Shown here: piece by piece, positions 1 to 8,535 of the stretch | Numbering within the stretch: the stretch's first letter is position 1 | How the letters are laid out: every line of letters begins with the position of its first letter | IMG/VR virus record: IMGVR_UViG_3300017783_000223 | Location: 1-23,262 of that record | Origin: a virus | DNA length: 23,262 nt | Reading direction: 5' to 3' (one strand) | Notes under the pieces: generated by a model | What the model saw: only the letters and a program-made list of their open reading frames with translations | Told to the model about the DNA's origin: nothing | The model's database searches: none | Made by a program: the position numbers and the translations under genes

Positions 1-1
1 A

Positions 2-175
2 CAGAGCGTAGACGGAGGATCAATATTGTCTGATTCTTCTGGAACGGTTCCATCAAGAAACTCTGTTGTACTAATAGGCGACAACTATTACGGCAAGCTA
101 AACGGACACATCAAGTCCATCAAATATTTCCCCAAGCGTCTATCTAACGCGAAACTACAGGAACTAACATCATGA
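2..175 (+). CDS. C-terminal end of a tail-fibre-type protein (partial)
   Basis: An open frame enters from the left edge and stops at a TGA overlapping the next start (ATGA). The visible 57 residues contain a GDNYYGKLNGHIKSIKYFPK stretch followed by RLSNAKLQ. This G-x-I-x-x-I-x-Y-F/Y-P-x-R-L-S-x-x-x-L-Q pattern is the usual end of LamG/concanavalin-like domains in phage tail fibres and other receptor-binding proteins. The next two genes are also fibre-like, which fits. The N-terminus lies outside the window, so the trimeric anchor and total length cannot be judged. Confidence 0.6.
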   Translation, partial: QSVDGGSILSDSSGTVPSRNSVVLIGDNYYGKLNGHIKSIKYFPKRLSNAKLQELTS

Positions 176-564
176 CAGAAGAAGTAATCATCGAAGCACC
201 AAAGCGTGACTTCTATCTACGCCTATCGGCTGAGTCAGATATGCCTACTGTGCTGGCTGACTTCTACCGACAGGACTACGTAACTAACGTGGACGAGGAA
301 GGCGTAGAAACGCAGGTAGAGGACGGTGAAAGCTACATGGTGACTCATAGCCATGACTACGCCATCGACGTCGTAGGGACGCTACAGGAGCCTACAGGCA
401 CTATGCTGACTGACGACGAGGGTAACGAGTACCCTGAGATGGCATTAATGGCAGGCTGGCACGTTAACATCCGTCTCGTGGGAGATGCTGTACGTGAGAC
501 TGTAGAGGCGCTGGACGAGACGCACGGGGTTACACCTGAGACACCTATGAGAGTTTGGTTATGA
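172..564 (+). CDS. Conserved-type phage protein of unknown function, tail-fibre region
   Basis: 130 residues, acidic, with no signal peptide or membrane segment. The start overlaps the stop of the fibre gene (ATGA), implying translational coupling. The sequence alternates short beta-like stretches (DYAIDVVGTL, GWHVNIRLVG) with acidic loops, suggesting a small beta-rich domain. No catalytic motif is visible. Its position between fibre genes suggests a fibre accessory, chaperone or structural role, which is inference from context only. Confidence 0.75.
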   Translation: MTEEVIIEAPKRDFYLRLSAESDMPTVLADFYRQDYVTNVDEEGVETQVEDGESYMVTHSHDYAIDVVGTLQEPTGTMLTDDEGNEYPEMALMAGWHVNIRLVGDAVRETVEALDETHGVTPETPMRVWL

Positions 565-1010
565 GTAATTACACTAAGTCGACAGACTTTGCTGTTAAAG
601 ATACGTTAAACAGTGGCGATGCCGGTAAAGTAATTCGTGGCTCTGAGTTTGAAACTGAATTTGACGAAATTGCTACAGCTATTGGAACAAAGGCTGACAC
701 CGCAGGGCCAACATTCACAGGCACAGTAACGATTCCCGTCATTAACCTGGGGGGTACAACTGTTACCTCTACTGCGGCAGAGATTAATCTGCTTGACGGA
801 GTTACTGCTGGAGCTGTAGTTAACGAAAAAGCTGTAGTGTATAGCGATGCTGGTCAGGTTAAAGCAACTACGTTGTCTATTGGTGATTGGGTAATTAAGG
901 TTGACACCAACGAGCTAGTGTTTGAGTACGACAGTACGGAAGTATTTAAGGTAGGTACTGACGGCGCTATTACTTCTGCCGATAATGTCACAGCTTTTGG
1001 TACTATCTAA
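561..1010 (+). CDS. Short tail-fibre-like protein
   Basis: 149 residues from ATG 561, which overlaps the previous stop (ATGA). An in-frame TTG at 555 is less likely. The N-terminus has the SEFETEFDEIATAIGTKAD segment seen at the start of many podoviral fibre or appendage proteins, followed by a Thr/Val-rich repeat-like part and TAAEINLLDGVTAG, a motif very common in phage fibre shafts. The C-terminal 50 residues look beta-rich. It probably forms a trimeric appendage or fibre shaft. The next gene begins inside its stop codon (TAATG). Confidence 0.65.
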   Translation: MSNYTKSTDFAVKDTLNSGDAGKVIRGSEFETEFDEIATAIGTKADTAGPTFTGTVTIPVINLGGTTVTSTAAEINLLDGVTAGAVVNEKAVVYSDAGQVKATTLSIGDWVIKVDTNELVFEYDSTEVFKVGTDGAITSADNVTAFGTI

Positions 1011-1597
1011 TGGCCTTACAAAGTAGCGGTGCAATTAGTCTTGATGATATTCACGTAGAAGCAGGAGGTACTACAGGTACGCTTGCGTCTATTAATGACT
1101 CTGACATTAGAGATCTAATTGGCAAGACTGCTGATACTACTATGGCCTTTAACGAGTGGTACGACGCTAGTGCTGGTACAGTTATTACTGTTACCCAAGG
1201 CATTAAGAGTTTAGCGCAAGCAACCTATTATGGTTTCGAGGACGGTACACCTACAGGTTCAGTATCTCCAACCACTGTAAATGGAAATACTATAACAGGC
1301 ATGACTATAAAGTCTGTTTATCGAACATCTTCAAGTTCTGGTACGTCTTTTACAATTGACGTTAGTTCTGGGATTTCCAACGCAATAGACGCAGACGAGT
1401 TTACAAGTTTTTCATTTATAGCAAACGGTACGCTTACAACTCTTTCAACGTCAGAAGCTAGTACATCAACGATAGGCGGAGGTTTTATACGTAGATGGGC
1501 ATGGTCAGCTTCTAATGGCTTGGACAGTACTGAAATAGCAAACATAAATGCTGAATGGGATGGCTCAGGCGATGTAGAGGTAACCTTTAGACCATGA
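1010..1597 (+). CDS. Tail-fibre-associated beta-rich protein
   Basis: 195 residues, Ser/Thr/Gly-rich with few charges after the N-terminus, typical of beta-structured fibre tips. The opening MALQSSGAISLDDIHVE and the nearby DSDIRDLIG and FNEWYDAS are a recurrent N-terminal module of marine phage structural proteins, probably an attachment helix followed by a beta domain. The start overlaps the stop of the preceding fibre gene by one base and the stop overlaps the next start. No enzymatic motif is seen. A virion appendage is the best reading. Confidence 0.6.
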   Translation: MALQSSGAISLDDIHVEAGGTTGTLASINDSDIRDLIGKTADTTMAFNEWYDASAGTVITVTQGIKSLAQATYYGFEDGTPTGSVSPTTVNGNTITGMTIKSVYRTSSSSGTSFTIDVSSGISNAIDADEFTSFSFIANGTLTTLSTSEASTSTIGGGFIRRWAWSASNGLDSTEIANINAEWDGSGDVEVTFRP

Positions 1598-1821
1598 GAA
1601 CACTTATATACGACACTCCTTTAGCAGATGCTATACACCTTGAAGGCACAATAGAATCTGAAGCTATTACGCAAGATACACCCGTACCGTTTCGAGTGCC
1701 TGTTATACGTGTTGATGGTGTCATTGATATGGATGCAACCGTAGCGTTAGTGCATGAAATGGAAGATCGAATAGATCAAGAGATAGCTGAGGGTTTAATA
1801 ATTGGTCGAGTACCTGTCTAA
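1594..1821 (+). CDS. Small acidic protein of unknown function
   Basis: 75 residues, starting at an ATG that overlaps the preceding stop (ATGA) and ending one base into the next start (TAATG). It is acidic, with a predicted beta N-terminal half (FRVPVIRVDGVID) and a helical C-terminal half (ALVHEMEDRIDQEIAEGL). No family is recognised. The tight coupling on both sides supports a real gene, and its position in the fibre block suggests a structural or assembly accessory. Confidence 0.65.
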   Translation: MRTLIYDTPLADAIHLEGTIESEAITQDTPVPFRVPVIRVDGVIDMDATVALVHEMEDRIDQEIAEGLIIGRVPV

Positions 1822-2288
1822 TGATCGACCCCGTAACCGCTATTGCTGGGGCAACCAAAGCCTTTGCTATGGTGCAGGGGATGGTTCAGGCTGGGCGATC
1901 AGTAGAAGACACCATGGGGCAAATTGCTTCTTGGTATGGACATGCTAGTGATGTTCTGTATCAAGAGCAGAAAGCAAATAAAGTATCACCGTTTAGAAAA
2001 GTAGTTTTTAGTAAGAGTGTAGAAGCTGAAGCAATAAAAGCCTTTGCACGAAAGAAGAAGATACAAGAGCAACAGCGAGAGATTTTGTTAATGATTCGCT
2101 ACGCTTACGGGGATGATGGCTTGCGAGAGTTTCGTGAGTTAAAAAGAAAGATAGTACAAGAAAGGCAGGATACTATTTACAGACAGCAAGAACTAAAAGA
2201 AAACATGCTTTTAAGTTTATTTGCTGTGGTACTTTCAGTAATTAGTTTTGGTTTACTTTCAGCAGTGGTAAGGGAAATTAAAGGATGA
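1821..2288 (+). CDS. Helical protein with C-terminal membrane anchor, unknown function
   Basis: 155 residues. After an N-terminal helical segment (DPVTAIAGATKAFAMVQGMVQAGRSVED) comes a highly charged region rich in Lys, Arg, Glu and Gln (about residues 60-128) that should form long helices or a coiled coil. One hydrophobic segment follows (about 131-149, LLSLFAVVLSVISFGLLSAV). This tail-anchored layout next to two more membrane proteins suggests a lysis accessory or a membrane-bound assembly protein. I recall similar unnamed proteins in podoviruses of marine bacteria but can assign no function. A spanin is possible but lacks its usual features, such as a signal peptide or lipobox. Confidence 0.7.
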   Translation: MIDPVTAIAGATKAFAMVQGMVQAGRSVEDTMGQIASWYGHASDVLYQEQKANKVSPFRKVVFSKSVEAEAIKAFARKKKIQEQQREILLMIRYAYGDDGLREFRELKRKIVQERQDTIYRQQELKENMLLSLFAVVLSVISFGLLSAVVREIKG

Positions 2289-2470
2289 GCAGAGCAGAAG
2301 AGTTATTAGCGAGACTTGAAGGGCATGAAAAGGAGTGCCTTGTTCGCTATGAAATGATTCAAAGACAGCTTGATACAGCAACCAAAGACATTGCTAGCAA
2401 CCGTCAGGCTGTTTATGCGCTATATCCTTTTATTCTTGGTGCCTTGGTATTTGTTGAGTACATACGATGA
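2285..2470 (+). CDS. Small membrane protein with coiled-coil N-terminus
   Basis: 61 residues. Residues 1-40 are charged and helical (ELLARLEGHEKECLVRYEMIQRQLD), and residues about 45-60 form one hydrophobic segment (ALYPFILGALVFVEYI). It is coupled by ATGA overlaps to the gene before and the holin after it. The arrangement suggests a role with the adjacent holin, for example as a regulator or second holin component. That is inference, since no named family is recognised. Confidence 0.65.
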   Translation: MSRAEELLARLEGHEKECLVRYEMIQRQLDTATKDIASNRQAVYALYPFILGALVFVEYIR

Positions 2471-2811
2471 TGCAAGCTCTGATTGGCCCTGTAGCAGATC
2501 TTATTGGCGGACACCTCAAGCGTAAGTCAGAGGAAAAGAAAGCCGTCCATGAAGCCAAGATGGTTTCTATACAGCAAGATGGCAACTGGGAAAACATCCA
2601 TGCTAACAACGCAAGCAGTTCTTGGAAGGATGAGTGGTTTACTATTTTGTTTTCGGTGCCATGTGTCTTGGCATTCTTTCCTGAAATGGTTCCTGTAGTT
2701 ATGTCAGGGTTTGAAGCATTGGATGCCATGCCTGAGTGGTACAAAGGTTTTTTGGGTGCGGCAGTAGCGGCGTCCTTTGGCTTGCGTGGCCTGGCTAACT
2801 GGAGAAAGTAA
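2467..2811 (+). CDS. Putative holin of the three-TM (GTA-type) group
   Basis: 114 residues. It starts with a hydrophobic amphipathic stretch (MMQALIGPVADLIGGHL), then a basic linker, a conserved-looking SSWKDEW motif at 51-57 leading into a membrane segment (about 57-79, FTILFSVPCVLAFFPEMVPVV), then MPEWYKGFLGAAVAASFG (about 88-105), a second membrane segment, and a basic tail. The W-K-D-E-W plus P-x-W-Y-x-G...ASFG pattern matches what I know of the 'holin of 3TMs, for gene-transfer release' family (PF11351). Such proteins permeabilise the inner membrane to release endolysin. The window's endolysin lies about 19.5 kb away at 21967. Confidence 0.6.
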   Translation: MMQALIGPVADLIGGHLKRKSEEKKAVHEAKMVSIQQDGNWENIHANNASSSWKDEWFTILFSVPCVLAFFPEMVPVVMSGFEALDAMPEWYKGFLGAAVAASFGLRGLANWRK

Positions 2812-4034
2812 TGTCTGTTTCGCGCGGTTATGATGCACCAATAAATGAACTAGATTTGCTTGGTGATGGCGGCGGTGGTTTAGGTAGTTTTATGTTTAAC
2901 TACGGACCTAGCGGCGCTCCAAGCAATGCACCCCCTACCGCATTTGAAAGAGGCATTACTCGCGCAGATCCCAGTGAGTTCGGTATGCTTGCTAGTCTTA
3001 GTAACGATGAAATGCCTCCGCCCGGAGAAGATCAAAGACCGTCAGATACGTTCGGTGGTGAAGACAGCCCATTCGACATTATTATGCGAACAATTGTTGG
3101 CGAAATAGGAAATCCGGAAGATATAAGCCCGCAAGTAGTAGCTGTGCTTAATGGTTTTCTTGACGGCTCAAGCTCGGTTGAACTCGAAGAAGTAGGCAGG
3201 GAAATAATTGAGGCTGGCGGCTTTGAGGAGTGGTTGGCTACCCAAGATATTGTGCTTGGAGATCCGGGCGGTATAGAAGATACAACGCAATCGTCAACGG
3301 AAATTATTTTTGATGAGAATGGAAACCCTGTTGAAATAATTATCGACCCAACACTAATTACTCTTCCACCTATTTTAGGGGCTCCGGAAACTCCTATTAC
3401 AACTGAGCCTGCTGGTGGTGGTGGCTCTAGTGAAGGAGACCCTTCAGAAGAAGAAGTAGATGAAGCAATAAGGCAGTTAGAAGAGTATGGCGACATAGCC
3501 GATGACGCTGGTTACAACCCTCCCTCTATGCCTGATGACGGAGTTATAGGCATCCCTGATTATTTTATTGTTGATGAAGACGGAAACGTAAGGGTTATGG
3601 GAGATGAAGGCCGCATCGTCCCTCCCGATCGTGTACCTGATCACGTTGATGTCGACACGCCCGGAACTTATCCGGAAAGTGGATATGTGCGTGACGATCA
3701 AGCTGAACCAGCCACAAGCCCTGCGCCATCGGGTCCCAATATTGTTATAGCGCCTTCTGGCGGTGGTGGCGCTGGTGGCGGTGGTGGCGGCGGTGGAGAG
3801 CCTACAGGCGGAACTGGCGGCGGTACTGGTACAGGAGCAGGTTCTGGCTCAGGCTCAGGATCCGGCTCAGGATCTGGAGCAGGCACTGGCGGCGGTCAAG
3901 CAAGTGGAATGTTTGATCCTAAATTTAGACCTTATATGGCAAGTGTAAATTATCAGCCTGTAGCAATGCCTGGCTTAGTTCTTCCCGATTATGTTCAAGG
4001 CTTAAATGGATTGTTTAAGAGATTATCTAAATGA
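2811..4034 (+). CDS. Glycine-rich low-complexity virion-type protein
   Basis: 407 residues, very acidic and Pro/Gly-rich. The ATG shares a base with the preceding stop and follows a GGAGAAAGT ribosome-binding site. Residues about 312-367 are almost only Gly, Ser, Ala and Thr, including polyglycine and a Gly-Ser dipeptide run encoded by repeats of GGCTCA-like hexamers. The last 40 residues are ordered-looking (FRPYMASVNYQPVAMPG ... LFKR) and may be the folded or conserved part. No domain is recognised. Flanked by the holin and the adaptor, it is probably a virion or assembly protein with a flexible linker. Confidence 0.7.
   Translation: MSVSRGYDAPINELDLLGDGGGGLGSFMFNYGPSGAPSNAPPTAFERGITRADPSEFGMLASLSNDEMPPPGEDQRPSDTFGGEDSPFDIIMRTIVGEIGNPEDISPQVVAVLNGFLDGSSSVELEEVGREIIEAGGFEEWLATQDIVLGDPGGIEDTTQSSTEIIFDENGNPVEIIIDPTLITLPPILGAPETPITTEPAGGGGSSEGDPSEEEVDEAIRQLEEYGDIADDAGYNPPSMPDDGVIGIPDYFIVDEDGNVRVMGDEGRIVPPDRVPDHVDVDTPGTYPESGYVRDDQAEPATSPAPSGPNIVIAPSGGGGAGGGGGGGGEPTGGTGGGTGTGAGSGSGSGSGSGSGAGTGGGQASGMFDPKFRPYMASVNYQPVAMPGLVLPDYVQGLNGLFKRLSK
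3756..3899 (+). repeat. Low-complexity Gly/Ser-coding repeat
   Basis: Within the glycine-rich gene, GGC/GGT codons and then alternating GGC-TCA, GGA-TCC and GGA-TCT codons make a short minisatellite encoding polyglycine and (Gly-Ser)n. Such tracts change length easily by slippage, so related phages probably differ here. Confidence 0.7.
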
Positions 4035-4678
4035 ATTATCTAGACATAATGAACAACGTACTGCGTAGATTGCGCGAAGAAGAAGTTACTAACGTATCTG
4101 AAAATACATACGCAAGGATGGCTGGTGACTTTATTAACGATGCTAAGACAATGGTTGAACAAGCGGCTGACTGGTCTGCATTGCGTGAGACATTAGTAAT
4201 TAACACTGTCGCTGATGACAACCTGTACTCACTAGCCAACTGCGGCGATGACGCAAAGGTCATGTCTGCTTTAAACAATACTCAAAACTGTTTTTTGTCT
4301 TACCAAACTAAAGACTGGTTTAACGACAACATTTATATATCTGATGAAGTTTCTGGTGCGCCTAACTACTACACATTTAAGGGTTTAGACTCTAGTGGCG
4401 ACACTCAAGTGCTTGTTAATCCTAAGCCCGACAATACATATCAGTTACATTTTGATGTAATTAAACGACAAGCAGAATTAACTAACGATTCTGATGTGCT
4501 TAAAGTTCCTTCAAAGCCTGTTATTCATTTGGCTGTAGCACTTCTTGCGCGCGAACGTGGTGAAACAGGCGGTACTTCTACAGCCGAATACTTTGCTATT
4601 GCAGACAAGTACCTATCTGATGCTATTGCTATTGATGCGGCAAAGCATCCAGAAGAGATGATCTTTAGGACTATCTAA
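4031..4678 (+). CDS. Portal-tail adaptor protein (SU10 adaptor-like)
   Basis: 215 residues. The N-terminal helical part (MNYLDIMNNVLRRL ... INDAKTMVEQAADWSAL) followed by a beta insertion (YTFKG, LVNPKPDNTYQLHFDVIKRQ) and C-terminal helices (VIHLAVALLARERGE ... FAIADKYLSDAI) matches the adaptor family of podoviruses such as SU10 and the T7 gp11-type tail-tube adaptor. The protein ring docks under the portal and connects to the nozzle, whose candidate gene follows one base downstream. The start overlaps the preceding stop (ATGA). The assignment rests on helix layout, motif resemblance and gene order. Confidence 0.7.
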   Translation: MNYLDIMNNVLRRLREEEVTNVSENTYARMAGDFINDAKTMVEQAADWSALRETLVINTVADDNLYSLANCGDDAKVMSALNNTQNCFLSYQTKDWFNDNIYISDEVSGAPNYYTFKGLDSSGDTQVLVNPKPDNTYQLHFDVIKRQAELTNDSDVLKVPSKPVIHLAVALLARERGETGGTSTAEYFAIADKYLSDAIAIDAAKHPEEMIFRTI

Positions 4679-4679
4679 T

Positions 4680-6407
4680 ATGGCACAAGAACTACGCAGT
4701 ATTAATCTTGTAGCACCAGCGTTTAAGGGAATTAACACTGAGGATTCCCCTATTGCTCAAGACCCTTCGTTTGCGGAAATAGCGGATAACGCTGTTATTG
4801 ACAAGAGAGGACGTATTGCGGCGCGCAAAGGCCACACTGTTCTTACTACAGATAAAACGGCATTAGGCTCTGAAGCTATTCGAGATGTTCACGAGTATAG
4901 AAACACCTCTGGTGCTACTACTGTTTTGTCTGTAGGCAACAACAAGGTAATGACAGGAACGAGCACCCTTACAGATATATCGTCCTCTATTAGTATCAGC
5001 GCAAGCAACTGGAAAATCGTAAACTTTAATGACAAAGCTTATTTCTTCCAGCGCGGCACACAGCCTTTGGTATATGACGGCACGGTTAGCCCCGCCACTC
5101 TTACTCAGCTAACAGGCGTTACTGCGGCCCAATATGGTAATGAAGTTATATCTGCTTATGGTCGCCTTTGGACTGCAGACACAACCAGCAATAAGTCTAC
5201 GGTTTACTGGTCTGATCTATTAATTGGTAATAACTGGTCTGGTGGTACTAGCGGTAGCATTAACATAGCTAAGGTGTGGCCTGACGGCTACGACGAGATC
5301 GTTGCTTTAGCGGCACACAACGGCCTCCTTATTATTTTTGGACAGCACAGTATTGTTGTTTATCAAGGTGCTGAAGCACCAGCAACGATGGCCTTAGTTG
5401 ATACTGTAGCGGGTGTTGGGTGTGTAGATAGAGACACTATCCAACATACGGGTACTGATGTGTTGTTTTTGTCACATACTGGGCTACGTAGTTTTGGCAG
5501 AACAATACAAGAAAAGTCTATGCCTATTAGCACACTGTCTAAAACCATTACTAAAGACATTATTGAGCTAATACAAGACGAGAATACCTCTTACCGAACA
5601 GTCTATAGCCCAGAAGAAAGCTTTTACTTGCTTACTTTTGTTGGTCAAAACACAACGTATTGCTTTGATTTAAGAGGCAATTTAGAAGATGGATCTTTAA
5701 GAGCAACACGCTGGCCTAACTCTGTATTTACAGCGTATGAGCGGTTAGAGAACGGCAAGTTATATATAGGATCTACTAATGGAATTAGTGAATACAAAAG
5801 TTATTTAGATAATGGGTCGCCTTTCCGATTTAAGTATTACAGTCCAAGCCTTACGTTTGGCGATTCTTCGCGTCTTAAGTTTATCAAGAAGATTAACCCT
5901 ACGATTATTACGTCCAGCAATACAGACATCTTTATTAAGTTTGCTTATGACTTTAACACTAGCTACAGAAATACAACCTTTACTGTGCAGGGCGCACCTG
6001 TAGCAGAGTTTGGTGCTTCTGAGTACGTTTCTTTTTCTGAGCTTTCTGGCTTTACTATAACGTCTACTTTAACGAATGGGGTTTATGTTGTTGATAAATT
6101 CTTAGGTAACTTTTCTACTGCCCCTACAACCGGATCTGGTGGCGGGGCTTTGTTAAATGGTGATAGTTATTCTAATACTGTAGATGGAAAAACGTACGTT
6201 TACATTACAAATGCTTTTGTAGACATAGATACACTAACCGTGTCTGCATCTAAAGAGTTTACAGGAGGTGCTTCTACCACGCGTAAAGCACTAAACGCAG
6301 GTGGAAGTGGCTCTACCGTTGTTGTTGGCCTTGAGGCTGACATCAATGGAAGCGCATTGTCACTACAAGAAATTAATATATTGGCCTTAATAGGTAAAAC
6401 ATTATGA
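4680..6407 (+). CDS. Tail nozzle / stabilisation-type beta-propeller protein
   Basis: 575 residues. It opens with LVAPAFKGINTEDSPIAQDPSFAEIADNAVIDKRGRIAARKG, the usual start of podoviral nozzle or 'phage stabilisation' proteins, then shows repeated blade-like units (KIVNFNDKAYFFQRG, LWTADTTSNKSTVYWSD, EIVALAAHNGLLIIFGQHSIVVYQG, LFLSHTGLRSFGR). These are consistent with a beta-propeller like P22 gp10 or SU10-type nozzles. The C-terminal 150 residues are Ser/Thr/Gly-rich and probably an added beta domain. It should close the tail tip below the adaptor encoded immediately upstream. Confidence 0.7.
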   Translation: MAQELRSINLVAPAFKGINTEDSPIAQDPSFAEIADNAVIDKRGRIAARKGHTVLTTDKTALGSEAIRDVHEYRNTSGATTVLSVGNNKVMTGTSTLTDISSSISISASNWKIVNFNDKAYFFQRGTQPLVYDGTVSPATLTQLTGVTAAQYGNEVISAYGRLWTADTTSNKSTVYWSDLLIGNNWSGGTSGSINIAKVWPDGYDEIVALAAHNGLLIIFGQHSIVVYQGAEAPATMALVDTVAGVGCVDRDTIQHTGTDVLFLSHTGLRSFGRTIQEKSMPISTLSKTITKDIIELIQDENTSYRTVYSPEESFYLLTFVGQNTTYCFDLRGNLEDGSLRATRWPNSVFTAYERLENGKLYIGSTNGISEYKSYLDNGSPFRFKYYSPSLTFGDSSRLKFIKKINPTIITSSNTDIFIKFAYDFNTSYRNTTFTVQGAPVAEFGASEYVSFSELSGFTITSTLTNGVYVVDKFLGNFSTAPTTGSGGGALLNGDSYSNTVDGKTYVYITNAFVDIDTLTVSASKEFTGGASTTRKALNAGGSGSTVVVGLEADINGSALSLQEINILALIGKTL

Positions 6408-7207
6408 GCGATGGAATATTTGGAAATTTTGGAGCAACTCAGCTTGGCGGCTTGCTCGGTGCGTTAGGTCTTTATAGTGCTTACAGTGACCTTGGAAGTC
6501 TTGGCAGAACTGGGCAACAAGCTGGGCAAGATCTTGCTGATTTGCAGTTACAGCAAACTCAGTTTAGACCTTATACAGTAACGACTGCTACAGGTGGACA
6601 ATTTGGCATGATGCGTGATCCATCTACTGGAGCCATGACATATCAAATGAGTGCGTCTCCTGAAGAGCAGGCATTTCAAAGAAACCTTTTTGGTGGAGCT
6701 GGTCAGTTTTTTGATCAAGCGGCTCAAGATCCTGCTGTTCGTGAGCAAGAAATTTACGATCAGATTCAAGCGGCTACTGCTCCACAGCAAATGGCAGAGC
6801 GGCTTGGACTTGAAGAAAGACTAGCGGCTCAAGGTCGCCTTGGCGTACAGACAGCGCAGTTTGGAGGCACTCCTGAGCAACTAGCCATGGAGAAAGCTCA
6901 ACAACAAACAATGGCTCAAGCGCGTCTTGGTGCGGCACAACAGGCTAGACAAGAACAGGCTGGCTTAGCGGCTCTTGGTCAACAGTATTTAATGGGTAGT
7001 TACTTGCCTCAACAGCAAATGCTTGCGGCTTTTGCGCCAGGGCAAACTGCTTCCGCTCAACAGCAACAAGCTCAGCTGTATGGTGCTGGATTGTTTGGCG
7101 AAGCAACAGCATCAGGCATTGATGCATTGCTTGGTGCAGGTCTTGGTCGAGCTAATATCGTAGGCGCGGCTTCTACCGGCTTACTCTCAGGGGCATTTGG
7201 AGGTTAA
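6404..7207 (+). CDS. Gln/Ala-rich internal virion (ejection) protein candidate
   Basis: 267 residues starting at an ATGA overlap. The N-terminus is Gly/Leu-rich and hydrophobic (FGATQLGGLLGALGLYSAYSDLG). The central part is dominated by Gln, Ala and Leu in a helical pattern (QMAERLGLEERLAAQGRLG, MAQARLGAAQQARQEQAGLAALGQQ), and the C-terminus is again Gly/Ala-rich and hydrophobic. Amphipathic Ala/Gln-rich proteins between the nozzle and the large ejection proteins are typical internal or ejected proteins of podoviruses. No family name can be given with certainty. Alternatives are a scaffold or tail-lumen protein. Confidence 0.6.
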   Translation: MSDGIFGNFGATQLGGLLGALGLYSAYSDLGSLGRTGQQAGQDLADLQLQQTQFRPYTVTTATGGQFGMMRDPSTGAMTYQMSASPEEQAFQRNLFGGAGQFFDQAAQDPAVREQEIYDQIQAATAPQQMAERLGLEERLAAQGRLGVQTAQFGGTPEQLAMEKAQQQTMAQARLGAAQQARQEQAGLAALGQQYLMGSYLPQQQMLAAFAPGQTASAQQQQAQLYGAGLFGEATASGIDALLGAGLGRANIVGAASTGLLSGAFGG

Positions 7208-7209
7208 TC

Positions 7210-8535
7210 ATGGCTAGATTTGGAAGAGATTTTGTTCGAGGAGCAACTCAACCTGCGTATCTTGAGGGATTATTTAATCTTGGAAAAACAATAGGCGGAG
7301 CTTCTCGAGAAAAAGAAAGAATGGCAACTCAAAATAAATTAGTTGCTATGGATTCTCAGGCCACAGCAATGTCTGAACAAGGAGATGTTAGTAACTTAAA
7401 CAAACGTCGAGAAGAGCTTGTTGGAATGCTTACTCAAGCAAAAGACAAAGAAACTCGTGAGATGATTCAAGATCGAATAAACAACATAGAAAGTTTAAAA
7501 CAAGTTGCTTTGCCTAAATCAAGAAGCAGAGATCTAATGAATGTTGTTCGCGGTGAATCGTCTATTGAAGAAATAGATAGCGAGATATCAAGGCTTGAAA
7601 AAGACACATCATCTGAAGGTCAAATAAAGTTAGACGCGGCACGAAAAGCAAAAGCGGCAATACAGCAAAGATTAGATTCACTTAAAGATGATCCAACTCT
7701 TATGGCTGAAGTTAATCAATACAAGTACAACGTTAAGCTTAAAGCTCTTACTCAAAAAAATGAGTTGTTTAATCAACAAAAGATGGTTGCGGCTCGTAAT
7801 CTTGCTAGTTTAGATCCTGAGTCTGACGATTATACGGCTAAAGTTACTGAGCTAAAAACCAATGGTTTTGGCTCTGTTGTTAAAGAGTTTGAAAAAAATG
7901 AAGCTGAGCGTCAAACAGCTTTATTAGCTTATAAAAAATTAAAAGAAGAAACGCGAGCATTAACTCCAGATGAACTCACTTACGCTGAAGGGCTTGGCCT
8001 TAAACTTGAAGGCTTGTCTGACATGGCGGCTCGCTCGCTGTACATGAGCGCACTTCTTGAGCGCTCTAAAAAAAGCTGGGCTACGTCAAAGACAATGCAA
8101 TCAGTAACCGCAATGAGTGATGCAGAAGCTCAGTCTGTAGTTGATTTGGCTTTAGAAGATATGTCTGAATCTGCAGAAGAGTTTTATCCAATGCGTGAAA
8201 CCATGGATGAATATATCGAAGATATGTCGCCTGAAGAAAAACAACGACTTTATGGTTTGATGCAAGGAAAAACCAGAGAGCAAGTGCCTGGAATAATAAG
8301 TGACTACTTTAAAGTTTATGCTCCAGAAGCTTTTCAACGCATGCAAGATAAGTTATCTAAAGAAACAAAGGCAACAGAAACTAAAGCGGCAGAAAGAGCG
8401 GAGCTAGAAAAAAATGCAAAAGAAGTTATAGCAAGGGGTCTTGCCGGCAATCTAGAAGAGGCGATTGACTGGATTGAAAATGAAACAGCAAGAAGGTCTG
8501 TTTCTCCTGCAATTCAAAAAGGCAATATAAATTAA
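7210..8535 (+). CDS. Coiled-coil internal virion protein candidate
   Basis: 441 residues, very rich in Lys, Glu, Gln and Ala, with long helical stretches and heptad-like spacing (for example KRREELVGMLTQAKDKETREM, EEIDSEISRLEKD, EKNEAERQTALLAYKKLKEE). No membrane segment is seen. It starts three bases after the preceding stop, and its own stop abuts the next ATG. The location between the Gln-rich protein and a 927-residue giant suggests a second ejection or internal core protein. No enzymatic motif is visible. Confidence 0.6.
   Translation: MARFGRDFVRGATQPAYLEGLFNLGKTIGGASREKERMATQNKLVAMDSQATAMSEQGDVSNLNKRREELVGMLTQAKDKETREMIQDRINNIESLKQVALPKSRSRDLMNVVRGESSIEEIDSEISRLEKDTSSEGQIKLDAARKAKAAIQQRLDSLKDDPTLMAEVNQYKYNVKLKALTQKNELFNQQKMVAARNLASLDPESDDYTAKVTELKTNGFGSVVKEFEKNEAERQTALLAYKKLKEETRALTPDELTYAEGLGLKLEGLSDMAARSLYMSALLERSKKSWATSKTMQSVTAMSDAEAQSVVDLALEDMSESAEEFYPMRETMDEYIEDMSPEEKQRLYGLMQGKTREQVPGIISDYFKVYAPEAFQRMQDKLSKETKATETKAAERAELEKNAKEVIARGLAGNLEEAIDWIENETARRSVSPAIQKGNIN

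Noticed and set aside
3698-3886. Minus-strand Pro-rich open frame opposite the Gly/Ser tract
   Set aside because: It is a mirror of the low-complexity coding repeat on the plus strand.
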